DNA of 7,595 nucleotides from Ruminococcus sp. 210702-SL.1.03 (GTDB lineage: Bacteria > Bacillota > Clostridia > Oscillospirales > Ruminococcaceae). The notes beneath the pieces were generated by a model. That model was given only the letters and a program-made list of their open reading frames with translations, made no database searches and was not told the origin of the DNA. The stretch spans positions 1-7,595 of the forward strand of contig NZ_JAJCLZ010000048.1 of NCBI RefSeq assembly GCF_020559915.1. The letters are read 5' to 3'. This document shows, one piece after another, positions 6,517-7,595 of this stretch. The position numbers and the translations under genes were made by a program. The first letter of the stretch is position 1, and each line of letters starts with the position of its first letter.

Positions 6517-7005
6517 TTAAAGCTTCATCTGAAGATCATCATCTTCGTCAAATTCCTCGTCCATCTCTTCATCAAAATACTGTTCGCCAACCGACTTTTC
6601 AAGTGCTGCTCTCAGATAGCTTGTATCCATACCATTTGCCTCGTAGCCCTGCTTTATGACGTTGTAATAATAGCTCATCGGCGGCGAGATGTGACCGCTG
6701 TTCATCAAATATGCCATACACTCTTTCTTTTCGCCATTAACATCTATCTCAAAAAGTTCCTTGCGGTAATAGTTCGGAAAGCCCTCATATTTGTCAAGAC
6801 TGTGCTCATCTCGACCGTCTATCTCCCATATGAGAACAGGAACTTCTGCGTTCTCTTTTGGCACAATGGTAGCAACACCTCTGAACTCCAGCTCATAGCC
6901 TTTCAGCATTTCTTTACCGATGACCTTTGAATTTGGGCAGCGGTTTGCCATTTGTTCAAGATTGATGTTGCTGCCATAAGCGATGTATAATCTTTTGTAT
7001 TCCAT
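6517..7005 (-). CDS. Gamma-glutamylcyclotransferase-like (AIG2-type) protein
   Basis: A 162-residue member of the gamma-glutamylcyclotransferase/AIG2 fold, which cyclises gamma-glutamyl groups to 5-oxoproline in characterised members. Visible signatures are the substrate-loop motif YGSN (10-13) after strand LYIA, the strand VLIWEID (57-63), and KYEGFPNYYRKEL (72-84), in which Glu74 is the expected catalytic acid. About 135 residues cover the fold; residues 141-157 add a tail made almost entirely of Asp and Glu, unusual for a simple enzyme of this family. AAAGGAG lies five bases before the ATG. It sits 18 bases downstream of the 170-residue gene and 13 bases upstream of the 80-residue gene, so the three are probably cotranscribed. 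The family is frequent on Gram-positive mobile elements, where its substrate is not known. Confidence 0.9.
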   Translation of the reverse strand: MEYKRLYIAYGSNINLEQMANRCPNSKVIGKEMLKGYELEFRGVATIVPKENAEVPVLIWEIDGRDEHSLDKYEGFPNYYRKELFEIDVNGEKKECMAYLMNSGHISPPMSYYYNVIKQGYEANGMDTSYLRAALEKSVGEQYFDEEMDEEFDEDDDLQMKL

Positions 7006-7023
7006 AAAAACTCCTTTGCAATT

Positions 7024-7536
7024 TTACATACTTATTTCAAGTTCTTCAATGCCGTCATATTCGCATTCTGACGGCTCGTTGTTTTCATCGGGTATACACT
7101 CGATTTCATCATTGGAATGGCACACAGGCTCGTTACGCTGCTCACGGGCGGCTTGTTTCTCAAGCTCTCGTTTTTCTTTTAGCCTTGCCCTTGCAGCAAT
7201 CCCGTCCTCCGGGTGTCGCCAGGTTATGTCCCCCTCAAGATGTTTTAGCAGATGTGCCCTGCAATTTTTGAATTCATCTCCTATCAGCCCAAGGTTCAGA
7301 AGCCATACCCTAAAGCTGTACCGCATATTATCGCTTTGAGAAACGTGAGGAGAACAGTATTTCTTTGTCATTGCCGCATTTGAAATAGCAAGTGCCAAAA
7401 CTATCTGACTTCTTACCTCTCCTGCATGAAGAGAACCATTGTACGCTCTTATCTCATAATGTCCGTGCTGAAAAAAGCTGTGCAGATTGCAGATCACATA
7501 TCGGCTGTTTGAATAATGCTGAAACTGCTCGCTCAT
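7024..7536 (-). CDS. Unrecognised protein with charged linker and acidic tail
   Basis: I do not recognise a family. From the ATG at 7536 the product is 170 residues. Its first part (to about residue 110) looks like a compact alpha/beta or helical domain containing HSFFQHGHYEIRAYNG, the hydrophobic helix QIVLALAISNAAM and RYSFRVWLLNLGLIG. Next comes a Lys/Arg/Glu-rich helix (about 112-134) that could be a coiled coil, and then an acidic, low-complexity tail. A GTG at 7566 would add ten residues but has no ribosome site. I prefer 7536 because its ATGA overlaps the stop of an open frame entering from the right edge, which suggests coupled translation; its own AGAAG is too close to serve alone. 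It is the first complete gene of the right-hand operon. Confidence is high that it is a gene, lower for the start. Confidence 0.75.
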   Translation of the reverse strand: MSEQFQHYSNSRYVICNLHSFFQHGHYEIRAYNGSLHAGEVRSQIVLALAISNAAMTKKYCSPHVSQSDNMRYSFRVWLLNLGLIGDEFKNCRAHLLKHLEGDITWRHPEDGIAARARLKEKRELEKQAAREQRNEPVCHSNDEIECIPDENNEPSECEYDGIEELEISM

Positions 7537-7595
7537 TCTTCTGATTTTGTCAATAAAACTTGACACATTGACCGCAAGGATTTGAAGTTAAGCAG
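7533..7595 (-). CDS. Possible 3' end of an upstream gene (partial)
   Basis: A minus-strand frame is open from the window edge to a TGA at 7535-7533, ending in MCQVLLTKSEE. Its stop overlaps the preferred start of the next gene as ATGA, the normal spacing of coupled operon genes. Another frame is also open from the edge and ends at a TGA at 7552-7550 (ending in CGQCVKFY), so I cannot say which carries the upstream gene. Only about 20 codons are visible and no family can be named. Confidence 0.25.
   Translation of the reverse strand: MLNFKSLRSMCQVLLTKSEE

Noticed and set aside
1..7595. CRISPR array, insertion sequence, reverse transcriptase (retron), toxin-antitoxin pair
   Set aside because: There are no regularly spaced repeats, transposase or reverse transcriptase motifs, or small paired genes of those kinds in the window. 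The left-edge RNA structure therefore has no adjacent partner gene of these systems.

Overview
The window looks like part of an accessory region in a low-GC Gram-positive (Firmicutes, probably Clostridia, Ruminococcus-like) genome or an integrated mobile element of one. The support is AAGGAG-type ribosome sites (upstream of 7005 and 6503), compact same-strand genes, a gamma-glutamylcyclotransferase-like gene of the kind often carried on such elements, and AT-rich DNA. The genus is inference.

Every gene I can support lies on the minus strand, so transcription runs from right to left. At the right edge (7595 to 6261) is a close-packed run: a fragment of an unidentified upstream gene, an unrecognised protein of about 170 residues with a charged, acidic tail, a gamma-glutamylcyclotransferase-like (AIG2-type) protein, and an unrecognised 80-residue acidic protein. 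The 60-base stretches I counted here are 42-50% GC. Next is about 550 bases without a gene (5708-6260). It holds two minus-strand promoter candidates with perfect TATAAT boxes and an inverted repeat at the predicted start point of the nearer one.

The centre is a two-gene operon of much lower GC (20-37% in the stretches I counted). The first gene encodes a ComEC-type metallo-beta-lactamase-fold protein of 393 residues. The second overlaps it by ATGA and encodes a 1397-residue protein: an intact trypsin-like serine protease domain, a linker, a NACHT/STAND ATPase and a long C-terminal repeat/sensor region. The parts list (MBL hydrolase, trypsin-like protease, STAND ATPase) matches, as I recall it, type 1 AVAST/Avs antiphage systems, but here the protease and STAND parts are one polypeptide. 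I infer that the C-terminal region recognises a phage component, the STAND module oligomerises, and the protease and MBL protein carry out the response.

Downstream of the operon, at the left edge (1-335), there is no gene. Instead there is a cluster of inverted repeats: a tRNA T-arm look-alike, a strong bidirectional terminator, and two interlocking inverted repeats that could form an H-type pseudoknot in RNA of either strand. This may be only the 3' end of the operon transcript, a separate structured RNA, or the end of a mobile element.
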